Shown here one piece after another: positions 1-10,516 of a stretch of 64,000 nt of DNA. The position numbers and the translations under genes are program-made. Below the pieces are notes generated by a model. That model was not told the DNA's origin. It ran no database searches and saw nothing but the letters and a program-made list of their open reading frames with translations. Source of the stretch: Tragulus kanchil (Eukaryota > Chordata > Mammalia > Artiodactyla > Tragulidae). Location: NCBI GenBank assembly GCA_022376925.1, contig JAIOJX010000004.1, positions 3,534,001-3,598,000 on the forward strand, given 5' to 3'. Each line of letters starts with the position of its first letter. Positions within the stretch are counted from its first letter, which is position 1.

Positions 1-605
1 GTCACCAAATCCAAATACTCAGCCAAGGTGAGCCACCCCGCTGGTTACCAAGTCCCCCCACCCCGCCCCAGAAGCCCAATCCCAGCCCCACTAGGGAGAC
101 CATCTCTTTTAAGGAAAATTTTCTTGAAGGAGAAAAGAGAACTTGAAACTCATCTCAGGCCCTCCGGGAAGAAGGCCCGTTGCCTCTGCAGGGTCAGCAC
201 TTTTCCAGGGCCTAAAATAGGGGTAAAGGAGGGAAGTGAGAGCTGATTCAAGGCCGTGGAGGAGCTGCCGGGCGCTCTTCAGGCTGTGCAGGCGGAAACA
301 CATTGCCAGCACTCGACCCAGCCCCCGTTTCTGCTCAGCCTGCAGCCCTTCTCCCACGGGGGCTCTCACTTCCGCTTCCTGGCCACTGTCCCCTCGAGGG
401 AGAGGCCCCCTCGCCCTCAGGACAGGGGGCAGCATCTGCCGGGCACTGGCACGTCCCAGGCTGCGGGAACCGGCTCTGCCACTGACCTGCTAGGTACCCC
501 TAGTGAGTCCAACCTGCCTGGCCCAGTGACATGGCCATGGACATTCCAACCCTGAGGGAACCGGGCGACTTCAGCGACTCTCCATCATCTTGCACAAGAG
601 CTTCT

Positions 606-806
606 TAAAATGTATTTATTTGGCTGCATCGGGTCTTAGTTTCAGCACGTGGGACCTTTTGCTGCAACTCAAGTACTCTGAAGTTGTGGCATGTGGGCTT
701 AGCAGCCACGTGACATGTGGGATCTTAGTTCCCTGACATGGGACAGAACCCACGTCCCCTGCAATGGAAAATGGATTCTTAACAACTGGACCGCCAGAAG
801 TGCCAC
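606..806 (-). repeat. CHR-type tRNA-derived SINE
   Basis: The antisense orientation is clear from the TATTTATTTGGCTGCATCGG start and the final complement of the tRNA-like head ending ...TGGACCGCCAGAAGTGCC. The internal GTGGGATCTTAGTTCCCTGA is typical of cetartiodactyl CHR-type SINEs. It is fairly diverged. Confidence 0.75.
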
Positions 807-1073
807 ACAAAATCTTCCTAAAGAGGTCTTTTTATCCCACTGCCCCCTGCCCTCACTATGGACCCCAGAATCAGAACGATACTCTGTCAAATGATTTCAG
901 GATGACTTACTTTATGTTTTGATTTAATCCTGCCTGCCTGGGGTTCTGATCAGCATAAAGGATCGGGCGACTGCTGAAGCCAACACCTGGGGGTTGTAGC
1001 CACCTCTCCTGCGCTGCTGATCACCAGGTAGAGGGGCAAACACCATTTCTAGGAGGCTGCTGGCACGTCCCAA

Positions 1074-1285
1074 GAAACTTGGGTTTGATCCCTGGGTCAG
1101 AAAGATCCTCTGGAAGAGGAAATGGCAACCCACTCCAGTCTTCTTGCCTGGAGAATCCCATGGACAGAGGAGCCTGGCGGGCTCCAGTCCATGGGGTTGC
1201 AAACAGTGAGACACAACTGAGCAATGATCGACGGGGCGACCCCCTGCCCACAGTGGCAGGTGGATTCTTTACCACTGTGCTACGC
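1074..1285 (+). repeat. Bov-tA-like SINE
   Basis: The Bov-A body words are present in order: TTTGATCCCTGGGTCAG, GGCAACCCACTCCAGT, CTTGCCTGGAGAATCCCATG, GTCCATGGGGTTGCAAA and GAGACACAACTGAGC. It lies in the CSF1R intron in sense orientation relative to the plus strand. Confidence 0.8.
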
Positions 1286-2365
1286 CAGCCTGGGTCTGTG
1301 ACTTCACTCTCCCCTGCTAACTAAGTAGGCTGCTTAGCTTCTGGCCCTCAGGCTACTCTTTCATCCAATAATAGTCCGGATTTCTGCCTCTGAGAGGTCC
1401 TGGGAGGACTCAAGGAGGCAATACGCAGCCTGTCTGAGTCAACTTTCTTGCCCTAGAGGACTGCTCCAGCTGCTCCCCTTCTAACCTTCTCTCTGGTCCC
1501 GGCCCTGACTGCTGAAGTGGTAACTTTTAAAGATCACAGCCTATGCCTGCAGCACCAGCTGCCTGGGGCTCTGTGGCTGTATTCCGCTTCTTCCCCTGCC
1601 TGGTCGCCCAGGCGCCTTTTCCCCCCACACCCCTCCCCTGCCCTCTAGCTCCAGCCTCGGCTTCCTGGAAGTGCGGTCAGCGAGGCATTGTCTTATTTTG
1701 TCCTCTTGTCTCGAGTATTCACGCAGGACAGGGCTGAAACCCTCAGCTTCCGCTCCAGCTGCCCACTGAGGGCTGGGCTGGTGGGAAGGAAAAGCTTGCT
1801 CAGGCCTTTACTCCCTGGGTGGGGGCTAGACCCCTTCTGCCCCTTCACCCCACCATCTCATCACCCCAAACCTCCTTACCCCCTCCCACTTGGGAGACCC
1901 ACATCATCAGCTTCCAGAGGGTGTCCCTATACCTCCCTCTTCCCCTACCCACCCCAGACATATACACAGACACCAGACTGCATGCCAAGGTTGGGGGCAC
2001 AGCCCCTTCATTGGTCCAGGGTCTTAGCGAGTCTCTTTTGGTCTCTAGGGTGGACTGATCCTGTCCACCCACCCGACACAGGTCGACTGGACTGGAAGCA
2101 TAGCCTTACAGCCTGTAGTCCCCACCCCCTCTCTCCTTGGAGGTGAGATGCCGGACAGTCCCCTCCATCGCCCATCAGTCCCTCTCAGGCATTTTCCAGA
2201 CAGAAGTGCAGGACAAAGAAGTGAAATAAAACCCACAGAGCATTCTAGGATGAGGGGAAGTTGACATGGAGGGGACACAGGCATATATACTTGTCAGATT
2301 TCATCACAGGTAGACTTAAGAATCTGCTTACGTCTCAATAAAAGATAGCTGGATAAACAGAACTG

Positions 2366-2473
2366 GGATGGGTCGATGGCATCACCTATTCAATGGATAT
2401 GAACTTAGGCAAACTCTGAGAGATAGTGAGGGACAGGAAGGCCTGGACATGACTGAGCAACTGAACAACCAGA
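2366..2473 (+). repeat. BovB LINE 3' fragment
   Basis: A short piece resembles the BovB 3' end (GGCATCACC, CAATGGATATGA, GATAGTGAGGGACAGGAAG, GACATGACTGAGCAACTGAAC) with an internal deletion. A related shorter scrap, GAGATAGTGAAGGACAGGG, lies at 5349-5375. Confidence 0.65.
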
Positions 2474-2671
2474 GAGAACAGATGTGCGAGACCAGCGCAA
2501 CTGACTGGGCCAGAAAAAGCCCTTCAGCGGCCCCCTCCTCCCCAGGGACAGATGTTCCTGCTCCCCAGGGCCCTGCAGCCACAGGACTGTGGGAAGGCCA
2601 GAAGCGGCTGCCTTCCCACCCCAGCCAGAGTCCCCATCCTTCCACAAGGTTCCTCCAAATAAGCAATAAAA

Positions 2672-2755
2672 TTTGGGGACTTCCCTGGAGGTCCAGGGGC
2701 TAAGACTCCATGCTCTCAATGCAGGAGGCAGGGGTTCAATCCCGTATGACACATG
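2672..2755 (+). repeat. tRNA-head SINE fragment
   Basis: GGGGACTTCCCTGGAGGTCC followed by CAATGCAGGAGGCAGGGGTTC is the tRNA-derived head (A and B box region) of a cetartiodactyl SINE without its body. It is repeated at 3811-3894 by D1. Confidence 0.65.
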
Positions 2756-3235
2756 CTGAGGTCAAAACACTTTAATAAGCGTTTGTCGGGCCAACTGTAG
2801 ATACAAGCCAAGCACCCAGCCCCTGGCCTCAGTTAGAGACTCTCCCAGAGGGAGAGCCTGCGTCACGGCCGCTGCCAGAGGGCCGGGGTTAGCGTGGAGT
2901 CCTCACCACAGCCCTCTGTCCTGAGGCCCAGCAGCCCGTGTTTGGGAGGATTTCAGCCCAGCAGACCCTCGCTCTCCTCCCCCGAGACGAGCCACTAGCC
3001 CTGTACTCTCTCCTCCCAAATTTACCTCTCCCGAGCCCTGGGCCAGAGGGGCTAACCTCTTAGCCTTGCCCAAGTCCCCCAAGGAGAACTAATGCCTCTT
3101 CAGGCCCCGCCAAGTCACACCCTGCCTGGTTTGCCTAGTGAGGCTGGCAGCAGCAGCAGCGCCATCAGGGGCACACTGGGGACTCCCTGCTTGGGTAGGT
3201 CTGGACCAGCGGCACTGGCATCTCCTAGGAACTCA
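2756..3235. other. Non-repeat GC-rich CSF1R intron block
   Basis: About 480 bp of unique-looking GC-rich DNA carries CACGGCCGCTGCC, a RUNX-like ACCACA near 2907 and many C-runs. No splice-flanked exon is visible. It is repeated at 3895-4374. It could contain regulatory DNA of the CSF1R intron, but no function can be assigned from sequence alone. Confidence 0.5.
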
Positions 3236-3450
3236 CTGTGCTGTGCTCAGTCGCTCAGTCACATCTGACTCTTTGCAGCCTCACGGACCATACCCACCAG
3301 CCTCTTCTGTGCGTAAGATTCTATAGGCAAGAATGCTGGTGTGTGTTGCCATTTCCTTCTCCAGAGGATCTTCCCGACCCGGGGACTGAACCCAGGTCCC
3401 CCACATTGCTGGCCAATTTTTTACTGTCTGAGCCACCAGGGGAGACTTGC
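3236..3450 (-). repeat. Bov-A2-like SINE
   Basis: Antisense SINE with GCTCAGTCGCTCAGTCACATC, GGCAAGAATGCTGGTG, TTGCCATTTCCTTCTCCAG and the terminal GAGCCACCAGGGG. It is repeated at 4375-4589 by D1. Confidence 0.85.
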
Positions 3451-5029
3451 AGAATCTCAGGTCACACTCGAGCCCAATCGAGTCAGTGTGCACTTTCACA
3501 AGACCCTCAGGGAATCTATGTGCCCAGTGGGGTTTAAAAGGTATTTGGTCTGGTCTATCACCCTCAACAACCTACCACTGACCATTCAGTGGACACAAAA
3601 GAGCCCTGAGAATGTTAGGCATGTGTTCAGAACACATGGACAGTCCCCCTGGGTCGGGGCCCCCAGAAAAGCCCTTCAGCGGCCCCTCCTCCCCAGGGAC
3701 AGATGTTCCTCCCCGGGCCACAGGACTGTGGGAAGGCCAGAAGCGGCTGCCTTCCCACCCCAGCCAGAGTCCCCATCCTTCCACAAGGTTCCTCCAAATA
3801 AGCAATAAAATTTGGGGACTTCCCTGGAGGTCCAGGGGCTAAGACTCCATGCTCTCAATGCAGGAGGCAGGGGTTCAATCCCGTATGACACATGCTGAGG
3901 TCAAAACACTTTAATAAGCGTTTGTCGGGCCAACTGTAGATACAAGCCAAGCACCCAGCCCCTGGCCTCAGTTAGAGACTCTCCCAGAGGGAGAGCCTGC
4001 GTCACGGCCGCTGCCAGAGGGCCGGGGTTAGCGTGGAGTCCTCACCACAGCCCTCTGTCCTGAGGCCCAGCAGCCCGTGTTTGGGAGGATTTCAGCCCAG
4101 CAGACCCTCGCTCTCCTCCCCCGAGACGAGCCACTAGCCCTGTACTCTCTCCTCCCAAATTTACCTCTCCCGAGCCCTGGGCCAGAGGGGCTAACCTCTT
4201 AGCCTTGCCCAAGTCCCCCAAGGAGAACTAATGCCTCTTCAGGCCCCGCCAAGTCACACCCTGCCTGGTTTGCCTAGTGAGGCTGGCAGCAGCAGCAGCG
4301 CCATCAGGGGCACACTGGGGACTCCCTGCTTGGGTAGGTCTGGACCAGCGGCACTGGCATCTCCTAGGAACTCACTGTGCTGTGCTCAGTCGCTCAGTCA
4401 CATCTGACTCTTTGCAGCCTCACGGACCATACCCACCAGCCTCTTCTGTGCGTAAGATTCTATAGGCAAGAATGCTGGTGTGTGTTGCCATTTCCTTCTC
4501 CAGAGGATCTTCCCGACCCGGGGACTGAACCCAGGTCCCCCACATTGCTGGCCAATTTTTTACTGTCTGAGCCACCAGGGGAGACTTGCAGAATCTCAGG
4601 TCACACTCGAGCCCAATCGAGTCAGTGTGCACTTTCACAAGACCCTCAGGGAATCTATGTGCCCAGTGGGGTTTAAAAGGTATTTGGTCTGGTCTATCAC
4701 CCTCAACAACCTACCACTGACCATTCAGTGGACACAAAAGAGCCCTGAGAATGTTAGGCATGTGTTCAGAACACATGGACAGTCACCATCTTAGCTGGGT
4801 CGGATCTACAACCCCGGCCAGGCTGGTCCCACCCCGTTCGTACCCGCTTTCCCCACCACTGCCTCTCCAAAGCGGACACCCACATACCCGCAATCCAGGG
4901 TAGGGAGATGGAAGCACAGAGTAGGGATCCCCAGTGAGTGGTAGGGGTTTAGAGAGTTCTTTCCCGGAAACCCTCTCTATCACAGTCTCTCACCCCCACC
5001 CTCCACCAAGGCTCCAGTTCTGCACTTAC

Positions 5030-5078
5030 CATGCCAAGCTGTGCCCACCAGGAGGATCAGCAGGGTTCCTGGGCCCAT
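5030..5078 (-). CDS. CSF1R: CSF1R first coding exon, signal peptide (copy 1)
   Basis: CSF1R is the class III receptor tyrosine kinase for CSF1 and IL34 on macrophages. The start codon is at 5078-5076, read leftwards. It opens 49 coding nucleotides encoding MGPGTLLILLVGTAWH plus one extra base. The exon ends at 5030 and is followed directly by a consensus GTAAGT donor at 5029-5024. This matches the CSF1R signal-peptide exon in length, phase and residues: an uncharged MGPG start, a leucine-rich core, then TAWHG. The exon is far too short for ORF calling, and longer plus-strand frames over it are shadows. It sits immediately downstream of a recognisable CSF1R promoter. A near-identical copy lies 1,079 bp to the right. 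This copy is contiguous with the intron on its left. Confidence 0.9.
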
Positions 5079-5290
5079 GGCTTCAGCAGGAAAGTGGAGG
5101 CCGATGCAGGGCTCGCAGGTGGGCAGGGAACTCGGTTCTCAGACACCAGCTCCAGCGGGACCAGGCCCACTGGACGTGCGTTCCTCTCCACTACCACTGG
5201 CTGTGTGTCTTGTTTTCCTCTTCCTCCTTCTCCTTGGGCTGATCCCCTCTTCCCCTTTTAGCTAGGCAAGACAACCACAGAATTTGGCAA
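5079..5290 (-). promoter_or_regulatory. CSF1R: CSF1R macrophage promoter and 5' UTR (copy 1)
   Basis: Read on the minus strand, the 210 bases upstream of the ATG match the layout of the mammalian CSF1R proximal promoter. There is no TATA box. A RUNX site (TGTGGT; plus-strand ACCACA at 5274-5279) is followed by GCTAAAAGGGGAAG (complement near 5250-5263). Next comes a purine tract of GGAA/GAGGAAA PU.1/ETS motifs (complement of 5213-5233). A GC-rich 5' UTR precedes the ATG. PU.1 and RUNX1 control of this promoter in macrophages is established knowledge; the sites here are seen by eye. Repeat-derived sequence starts only about 60-70 bp beyond the RUNX site. Confidence 0.85.
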
Positions 5291-6108
5291 TCTTGGTTTT
5301 TAAAAAAATAAAGATACAACCCCCCGGGAGGGGTTGGAGTCAGGGCACCTGAGAGATAGTGAAGGACAGGGAAGCACTATTCAAATGGTTATAAAGTTAA
5401 TTCCAGAAGCTGAAAAAAAACTCAATAAATACTGATCCAAGAAAATGATTAATCTTGCCATTTACATGGAAATATAACTATCACAAATACATTTGCATTT
5501 TAGCAAAGTGTTCTGAACCTTTACAAATCAAGAAAACAAACCAAAAGAAATGGAAACTCTGACCAGACCTATAACTAGAAAGAGATTCAACCAATCAACA
5601 AAAACCACCCAACAAAGAAAAGCATTTAAAGAACAAACCCTGATTCATCTCAAGCTCATTCAAAAAATAGAAGAAGGCCCTAGTGCAGGGTCAATTCGAG
5701 TCAGTGTGCACTTTCACAAGACCCTCAGGGAATCTATGTGCCCAGTGGGGTTTAAAAGGTATTTGGTCTGGTCTATCACCCTCAACAACCTACCACTGAC
5801 CATTCAGTGGACACAAAAGAGCCCTGAGAATGTTAGGCATGTGTTCAGAACACATGGACAGTCACCATCTTAGCTGGGTCGGATCTACAACCCCGGCCAG
5901 GCTGGTCCCACCCCGTTCGTACCCGCTTTCCCCACCACTGCCTCTCCAAAGCGGACACCCACATACCCGCAATCCAGGGTAGGGAGATGGAAGCACAGAG
6001 TAGGGATCCCCAGTGAGTGGTAGGGGTTTAGAGAGTTCTTTCCCGGAAACCCTCTCTATCACAGTCTCTCACCCCCACCCTCCACCAAGGCTCCAGTTCT
6101 GCACTTAC

Positions 6109-6157
6109 CATGCCAAGCTGTGCCCACCAGGAGGATCAGCAGGGTTCCTGGGCCCAT
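6109..6157 (-). CDS. CSF1R: CSF1R first coding exon, duplicate copy 2
   Basis: This is an exact-length copy of the exon at 5030-5078, displaced by 1,079 bp. It has the same ATG (6157-6155), the same 16 codons plus one base and the same GTAAGT donor (6108-6103). It lies inside the 4621-6760 tandem duplication. If real, a transcript from the copy 2 promoter would have two possible start exons in line. No separate splice acceptor is apparent between them. One of 18 similar duplications in the window, it is most simply an assembly artefact. Confidence 0.75.
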
Positions 6158-6370
6158 GGCTTCAGCAGGAAAGTGGAGGCCGATGCAGGGCTCGCAGGTG
6201 GGCAGGGAACTCGGTTCTCAGACACCAGCTCCAGCGGGACCAGGCCCACTGGACGTGCGTTCCTCTCCACTACCACTGGCTGTGTGTCTTGTTTTCCTCT
6301 TCCTCCTTCTCCTTGGGCTGATCCCCTCTTCCCCTTTTAGCTAGGCAAGACAACCACAGAATTTGGCAAT
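6158..6370 (-). promoter_or_regulatory. CSF1R: CSF1R promoter, duplicate copy 2
   Basis: This repeats the promoter at 5079-5290, with the RUNX site complement at 6353-6358 and the same PU.1/ETS purine tract. Visible differences are homopolymer-level, such as one extra A in the A-run near 6380 and a small change in the C/G run near 6403. It carries the same caution about artefactual duplication as the exon copy. Confidence 0.7.
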
Positions 6371-6935
6371 CTTGGTTTTTAAAAAAAATAAAGATACAAC
6401 CCCCAGGGAGGGGTTGGAGTCAGGGCACCTGAGAGATAGTGAAGGACAGGGAAGCACTATTCAAATGGTTATAAAGTTAATTCCAGAAGCTGAAAAAAAA
6501 CTCAATAAATACTGATCCAAGAAAATGATTAATCTTGCCATTTACATGGAAATATAACTATCACAAATACATTTGCATTTTAGCAAAGTGTTCTGAACCT
6601 TTACAAATCAAGAAAACAAACCAAAAGAAATGGAAACTCTGACCAGACCTATAACTAGAAAGAGATTCAACCAATCAACAAAAACCACCCAACAAAGAAA
6701 AGCATTTAAAGAACAAACCCTGATTCATCTCAAGCTCATTCAAAAAAATAGAAGAAGGCTGGGCAGTTCACAACTCATTCTATGAGACCAGCATTAACTG
6801 AAGCCATAAACAGAGAAGGATGTCACAAGACAACTACAGGTGAATTTCTCCTATGAACATAACTGCAAGTATACTCAACCAAATACCAGCAAACTAAACC
6901 TAAGAGCATATTAAAATGATCATACACCATGACCA

Positions 6936-7395
6936 CGGTGGTCACTGTAAGAATTGCAAAGACATGACAGACAGCAAGCTGTTAGGGAAAGAGTTTATTT
7001 GGGAAGAGTTCCTGGGCGAGATCCACAGGTCCAAAAGGTGGGCCAGTGAAGTCACGCCCCGGAGATGGGACGAAGAGGTTTTATCTGGGAGGAGAACAGG
7101 AAAAAAAAGAAAGGGGAGAGGGTTTCTTAGAGCAGGTACAGAAACAAAACCTTTGTTTAAACTGAGCAAGAAATTAGTGATGAGTTGGCTGTCCTTGAGT
7201 TGTCTGTGGGCATGGGGGTGTGCAGTTCTTGTTACTTTCTAGACTAGGTGGAAAATGTTCATGGCCAGGGCGAGCGCCTTATCGCCGGCCTTGAGAGACT
7301 CCCAGGCACCAGCAGATCAGCAACAGGTTCCTTGCTGCTGACCCCGTAGGGCTGGGGAGTTCATAGCTGCAGTGTTAACTCTTTAATAGCCCATC
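6936..7395 (-). mobile_element. Solo LTR-like insertion in L1
   Basis: About 460 bp of non-L1 sequence splits one L1 fragment. On the minus strand it has LTR features: CCAAATAAACTCTTTCCC (polyadenylation signal) near the end, a short downstream part, and a pyrimidine-rich stretch upstream (CCTCTCCCCTTTC). The L1 resumes at ATGAAGAGGTGGTTCAA after losing about 20 bases. I could not define a clean target-site duplication, so the exact ends are approximate. Confidence 0.55.
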
Positions 7396-8325
7396 AACCT
7401 AAAAGTCACAAATGAAGAGGTGGTTCAATACAAGAAAATCAATGTCACATTAATAGAATAGAATTTCACATGATTATCTCAACTGACACAGGAAGAAAAC
7501 CTTAACAAAATCTAAAAGGAAACATACTCAAAATTATTACAAGCATATATAAAACCCATCACCAACTCAAAGATAAAAGACTGAAAGCTTCCCCCAGGCC
7601 TCCTTTCTTGCCCCCAACCACTTTGTATCAGGAACAAGGCAAGGACACCAGCTCTCACTGTTTCTACTCAACATTTACTAGACAGCCTAGTCAGAACAAT
7701 CACAAAGAAAAGGAAATAAAAGGCATCCAAATTATAAGTAAAACTTTCTCTGTTCATAGAGGACAGAATCCTATATATACAAAAAAACTCTATAAAGAAT
7801 CTACAAAACACCCTAATGTATTTTAGAGCTAATAAATGCATTCAGCAAAGTTATAGAATATATGATCAACACACAAAACTCAAGTGTATTTCGGTACACT
7901 AGAAGAACTGAAAAGGAAATTAAAAAATAATTGTATTTGCAATATTGTTAAATGAATAAAATATTCAGGAACCAGTTTAACCAAAGAGATGCAAGACATA
8001 AACACTGAAAACCACAACATATTGCTGAAAGAAACAGAAGACTCAGTAAGTGGAAAGACACTTGTGTTCACAGATTGGAAGACAATATTATTAAGATGAC
8101 AATATTCTGAAAATGATCTCCAGAATCTGTCCATGTCAAAATTCCAATGGTCTATATGAGAGAAATGGAAAAGCTGATTCTCAATTCACATGGAATTAAG
8201 AGATGCCAAATAGCAAATCCAACCTTAAAAAAAATGAAGTTGGAGTCAAACTTCTCAATATCACAACTTACTACAAAGCTAGAGAAATCAAAACAGTGTG
8301 GTACTGGCGTAAGAACAGATACAGG
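7396..8325 (+). repeat. L1 ORF2-derived fragment, unit 0, 3' part
   Basis: Continuation of the split L1, ending at GTACTGGCGTAAGAACAGAT. All frames are broken. It is partly repeated at 8835-9450 by D3. Confidence 0.8.
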
Positions 8326-8640
8326 TGTTAAGTGGCTCAGTCATGTCTGACTGTGTGACTTCATGGATTGTAGTCCACCGGGCTCCTCTGTTCATAGGAT
8401 TTTCCAGACAAGAACACTGGAGTGGGTTGTCATTGCCTTCTCCCTCAGGGAATCTTGATTTGAGCAAGCTCCAGGCGATGGTGAAGAACAGGGAAGCCTG
8501 GCATGCTGCAGTCCACGGGGTTGCAAAGAGTCAGACACGACTGAGCAACTGATCTGAACGGGGGCTCTTGCTGACCCAGGTATAGAACCTGCATCTCCTA
8601 TATTGCAGGTGGATTCTTTACTGCTGAGCCACCAGGGAAG
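8325..8640 (-). repeat. Bov-A2 SINE with nested BovB 3' tail
   Basis: The antisense SINE body starts at AGTGGCTCAGTCATGTCTGA and ends at GAGCCACCAGGGAAGC. It is interrupted at about 8455-8560 by a plus-strand BovB 3' end (GAGCAAGCTCCAGGCGATGG ... GAGTCAGACACGACTGAGC, GATCTGAAC). Outer SINE sequence resumes at GGCTCTTGCTGACCCAGG. It is repeated at 9450-9765. Confidence 0.75.
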
Positions 8641-8744
8641 CTTTGGCCTTGATTATACCGTTACAAAATTTGCTTTTGCTTTTGTTTAGTTAAAAAAAAA
8701 CTTCTTTTCTATCCCTATTGATGCTCAGTAAAGAATACTTGTTA

Positions 8745-8834
8745 TTGTTCATTCGCCAAGTTGTGCCCAACTCTTCGTGACTGCATGGATTGCAACATAC
8801 CAGACCTTCCTGTCCCTCATGATCTCAGAGTTTG
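8745..8834 (-). repeat. BovB fragment truncated by duplication D3
   Basis: The beginning of the antisense BovB (GTTCATTCGCCAAGTTGTGC) is cut at the D3 junction. The same sequence continues uninterrupted from 9870. Confidence 0.8.
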
Positions 8835-10516
8835 AAAAGGAAATAAAAGGCATCCAAATTATAAGTAAAACTTTCTCTGTTCATAGAGGACAGAATCCTA
8901 TATATACAAAAACTCGATAAAGAATCTACAAAACACCCTAATGTATTTTAGAGCTAATAAATGCATTCAGCAAAGTTATAGAATATATGATCAACACACA
9001 AAACTCAAGTGTATTTCGGTACACTAGAAGAACTGAAAAGGAAATTAAAAAATAATTGTATTTGCAATATTGTTAAATGAATAAAATATTCAGGAACCAG
9101 TTTAACCAAAGAGATGCAAGACATAAACACTGAAAACCACAACATATTGCTGAAAGAAACAGAAGACTCAGTAAGTGGAAAGACACTTGTGTTCACAGAT
9201 TGGAAGACAATATTATTAAGATGACAATATTCTGAAAATGATCTCCAGAATCTGTCCATGTCAAAATTCCAATGGTCTATATGAGAGAAATGGAAAAGCT
9301 GATTCTCAATTCACATGGAATTAAGAGATGCCAAATAGCAAATCCAACCTTAAAAAAAATGAAGTTGGAGTCAAACTTCTCAATATCACAACTTACTACA
9401 AAGCTAGAGAAATCAAAACAGTGTGGTACTGGCGTAAGAACAGATACAGGTGTTAAGTGGCTCAGTCATGTCTGACTGTGTGACTTCATGGATTGTAGTC
9501 CACCGGGCTCCTCTGTTCATAGGATTTTCCAGACAAGAACACTGGAGTGGGTTGTCATTGCCTTCTCCCTCAGGGAATCTTGATTTGAGCAAGCTCCAGG
9601 CGATGGTGAAGAACAGGGAAGCCTGGCATGCTGCAGTCCACGGGGTTGCAAAGAGTCAGACACGACTGAGCAACTGATCTGAACGGGGGCTCTTGCTGAC
9701 CCAGGTATAGAACCTGCATCTCCTATATTGCAGGTGGATTCTTTACTGCTGAGCCACCAGGGAAGCTTTGGCCTTGATTATACCGTTACAAAATTTGCTT
9801 TTGCTTTTGTTTAGTTAAAAAAAAACTTCTTTTCTATCCCTATTGATGCTCAGTAAAGAATACTTGTTATTGTTCATTCGCCAAGTTGTGCCCAACTCTT
9901 CGTGACTGCATGGATTGCAACATACCAGACCTTCCTGTCCCTCATGATCTCAGAGTTTGCTCAGGTTCATGCCCATTGAATCAGTGATGCCATACAACCA
10001 TCTCATTCTCTGTCAACTTCTTCTTTAGCCTTCAGCCCTTCCCAGCATCAAGGTCTTTTCCAATGTGTTTGCATCGGGTGGCCAAAATATTGGAGTTTCA
10101 GCATCAGTCCTTCCAAAAAGTTTTCAGGGTTAATTTCCTTTAGTATTGACCAGTTTGATCTCGTTGCTTTCCCAGAGACTCTCAAGAGTCTTCTCCAGCA
10201 CCACAGTTAGAAAGCATTAATTCCTTGGCACTCTACCTTCTTTACTGTCCAGCTCTCACACTCGTACATGCCTACTGAAAAGACCATAGCCTTGACTATA
10301 TGACTTTGTGATATAGTCAGACAGAGTGGTGGCTTTGCCTTTTAACACACTGTGTAAGTTTCTCATAGATTTCCTGCCAAGAATCAATCATCTTCTAGTT
10401 TCATGGCTGCAATCACATCTACAGTGATTTTAGAGCCCAACAAAAGGAAATCTGTCACTGCTTCCACCTTTTCCCCTTCCATTCACCATGAAGTGATGGG
10501 ACTGGATGCCATGATC

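Larger units (their letters stand above)
2519..4780. repeat. Tandem duplication D1, period about 1,139 bp
   Basis: Copy 1 is about 2519-3643 and copy 2 about 3671-4780. The filler between them, near 3644-3670, is C/G-rich. Copy 2 has lost about 13 bp within its first 60 bases relative to copy 1; after that the copies align without obvious gaps. It lies in the CSF1R intron and includes a Bov-A2 SINE. The last 160 bases reappear a third time at 5700-5860 through D2. Confidence 0.9.
1..5029 (-). other. CSF1R: CSF1R intron following the first coding exon (partial)
   Basis: This minus-strand intron begins at the GTAAGT donor at 5029 and runs off the left edge. Non-repeat GC-rich blocks lie at about 1-605, 806-1070, 1290-2340 and 2756-3235; the last is repeated at about 3895-4374. 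The rest is SINE and LINE fragments. In mammals the intron after the CSF1R signal-peptide exon carries a macrophage enhancer known as FIRE. I cannot place FIRE by eye. An AP-1 consensus TGAGTCA at 1435-1441 and RUNX-like ACCACA in the 2.9 kb block mark places to look. The duplication at 2519-4780 would lengthen this intron by about 1.1 kb. I see no downstream exon here. Intron identity rests entirely on the exon at 5030-5078. Confidence 0.8.
4621..6760. repeat. Tandem duplication D2, period 1,079 bp (CSF1R promoter/exon)
   Basis: Copy 1 is 4621-5678 and copy 2 about 5699-6759, with about 20 bp of filler. Differences seen are homopolymer length changes and one small C/G-run change. It contains the CSF1R first coding exon, its promoter and the start of an L1 fragment. 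The 5' end overlaps the end of D1. Confidence 0.92.
5550..6930 (+). repeat. L1 ORF2-derived fragment, unit 0, 5' part
   Basis: L1 sequence starts at the GAAACTCTGACCAGACC words (5551 in copy 1, 6630 in copy 2). It continues through CATATTAAAATGATCATACACCATGACC. Many stops and frameshifts make it non-coding. The 5' breakpoint is shared with the other L1 units in the window. Confidence 0.8.
7708..9959. repeat. Tandem duplication D3, period 1,125-1,127 bp
   Basis: Copy 1 is 7708-8834 and copy 2 8835-9959, joined head-to-tail with no filler. It covers the end of an L1 fragment, a Bov-A2 SINE with a nested BovB tail and the start of an antisense BovB. The only clear differences are two lost A residues and a T-to-G change near the start of copy 2. 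Confidence 0.92.
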
